Below are positions 63,389 through 64,000 of a stretch of DNA of 64,000 nt, one piece after another (position 1 is the first letter of the stretch; the number at the start of each line of letters is the position of its first letter). Location: positions 150,774 to 214,773 of the forward strand of contig JAJEKB010020632.1 of NCBI GenBank assembly GCA_022393335.1. Direction: 5' to 3'. The stretch comes from Macrotrachela quadricornifera. Taxonomy: Eukaryota > Rotifera > Eurotatoria > Philodinida > Philodinidae. The position numbers and the translations under genes were made by a program. Under the pieces are notes generated by a model. It was not told where the DNA came from. It worked only from the letters and a program-made list of their open reading frames with translations, and ran no database searches.

Positions 63389-64000
63389 CTTTTGTGGTCA
63401 TACACATACCGCTATTTCAAATTTTTCTGTCGTCAAACGGCCTTTAACAATCATTCGTTTCCTTTCTGTTATATTTATGATTTTTCAAGACCTTTTTAAC
63501 TTTATTGAATTCTTAATTATCAACAGTTTTTGATTAAAAATTCTAATATTTTTCTCTTATTGTTTTGCTGAATAACGATTCATTTTCTACTTAATAAGTG
63601 ATGCATAGAAAATCTAAAATATATGGGTAAGGTATTACAAGTAACCCATAAAATAGTAAACGATTTTTTGTGACATTAACGAGTGTTGTAAGAATTTTTT
63701 CTCGAAAACAATTCTCGGTGATTTTCTTTGTATCATCCATGTATTCTTTTATACTCAAAAACAGTTATCTCCACTAAACTGTATCATTAGGCAATATAGG
63801 TCTACGTTATCCACAATCTATCTTTTAAATAAATATACAGCAAAACAATGAAAATATCAAAAGTTTTTGAACTGTGTATACTAATTTGGTAATGAAGTCT
63901 CATCACAGGAATAGCTGGCTGTTATAATATGGGACAAACATAAAAATTATCTTCGTAATGAATGACAATAAATGTGAAAATCTCAGATTTAAATCCGAGT
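63389..64000. other. Right edge, nothing recognised
   Basis: AT-rich sequence with no coding or repeat feature I can support before the window ends. Confidence 0.4.

Overview
The window reads as nuclear DNA of a small-genome invertebrate. It is strongly AT-rich, genes are split by many introns of about 45-75 bp with GT..AG ends, and the gene set is metazoan (SKI, dyskerin, BCS1L, CFAP157, ACSS3, globin). The mixture of compact conserved genes, a tail-anchored TIR-domain gene, an F-box gene pair, a Thr-stalk membrane protein and short TA-flanked fold-back elements best fits a bdelloid rotifer (Rotaria/Adineta type). That assignment is an inference from style and gene content, not from a marker gene. 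I found no prokaryotic operon, CRISPR array, phage or virus.

Layout. 0-7 kb: mostly non-coding, with a 1.1 kb palindromic element, a possible 58-aa three-exon gene and a dead mariner transposase. 7.0-9.1 kb: a membrane protein with a long disordered tail (5' end not found). 11.5-15.8 kb: a pyrimidine-rich leader followed by a SKI/SnoN co-repressor gene in six exons. 16.4 and 20.1 kb: two identical 5S rRNA genes on the minus strand. 20.4-21.6 kb: two arrays of a 34-bp repeat in opposite orientation. 22.2-24.6 kb: a ten-exon gene joining a tyrosine-kinase-like domain to five C2HC zinc fingers.

27.7-43.0 kb is a gene-dense core: BCS1L (+), PGAM5-like phosphatase (-), CFAP157 (-) with the whole ACSS3 gene (+) nested inside its first intron, an N-myristoylated globin (+) and dyskerin (+). 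BCS1L, PGAM5 and ACSS3 point to mitochondrial work, CFAP157 to motile cilia, and dyskerin to rRNA and telomerase RNA maturation. They look like unrelated housekeeping neighbours, not one pathway. 43.2-46.2 kb: a broken F-box copy followed by an intact one. 46-52 kb: gene-free, with three inverted-repeat elements. 52.5-54.6 kb: the TIR-domain protein. 57.4-58.6 kb: a TTAA-flanked element. 58.9-61.3 kb: a type II membrane protein with a Thr-rich stalk. 62.5-63.4 kb: a further fold-back element.

Every complete multi-exon model below was assembled by hand from donor/acceptor sites with phase kept at each junction, and each sums to a whole number of codons ending in one stop. The most interesting points are the nested CFAP157/ACSS3 pair with overlapping ends, the kinase-zinc-finger fusion lacking the usual ATP-binding lysine, the membrane-anchored globin with Trp at the CD1 position, the tail-anchored TIR protein with a retained NADase-type Glu, the inverted 34-bp satellite, and the unusual density of unrelated fold-back families.
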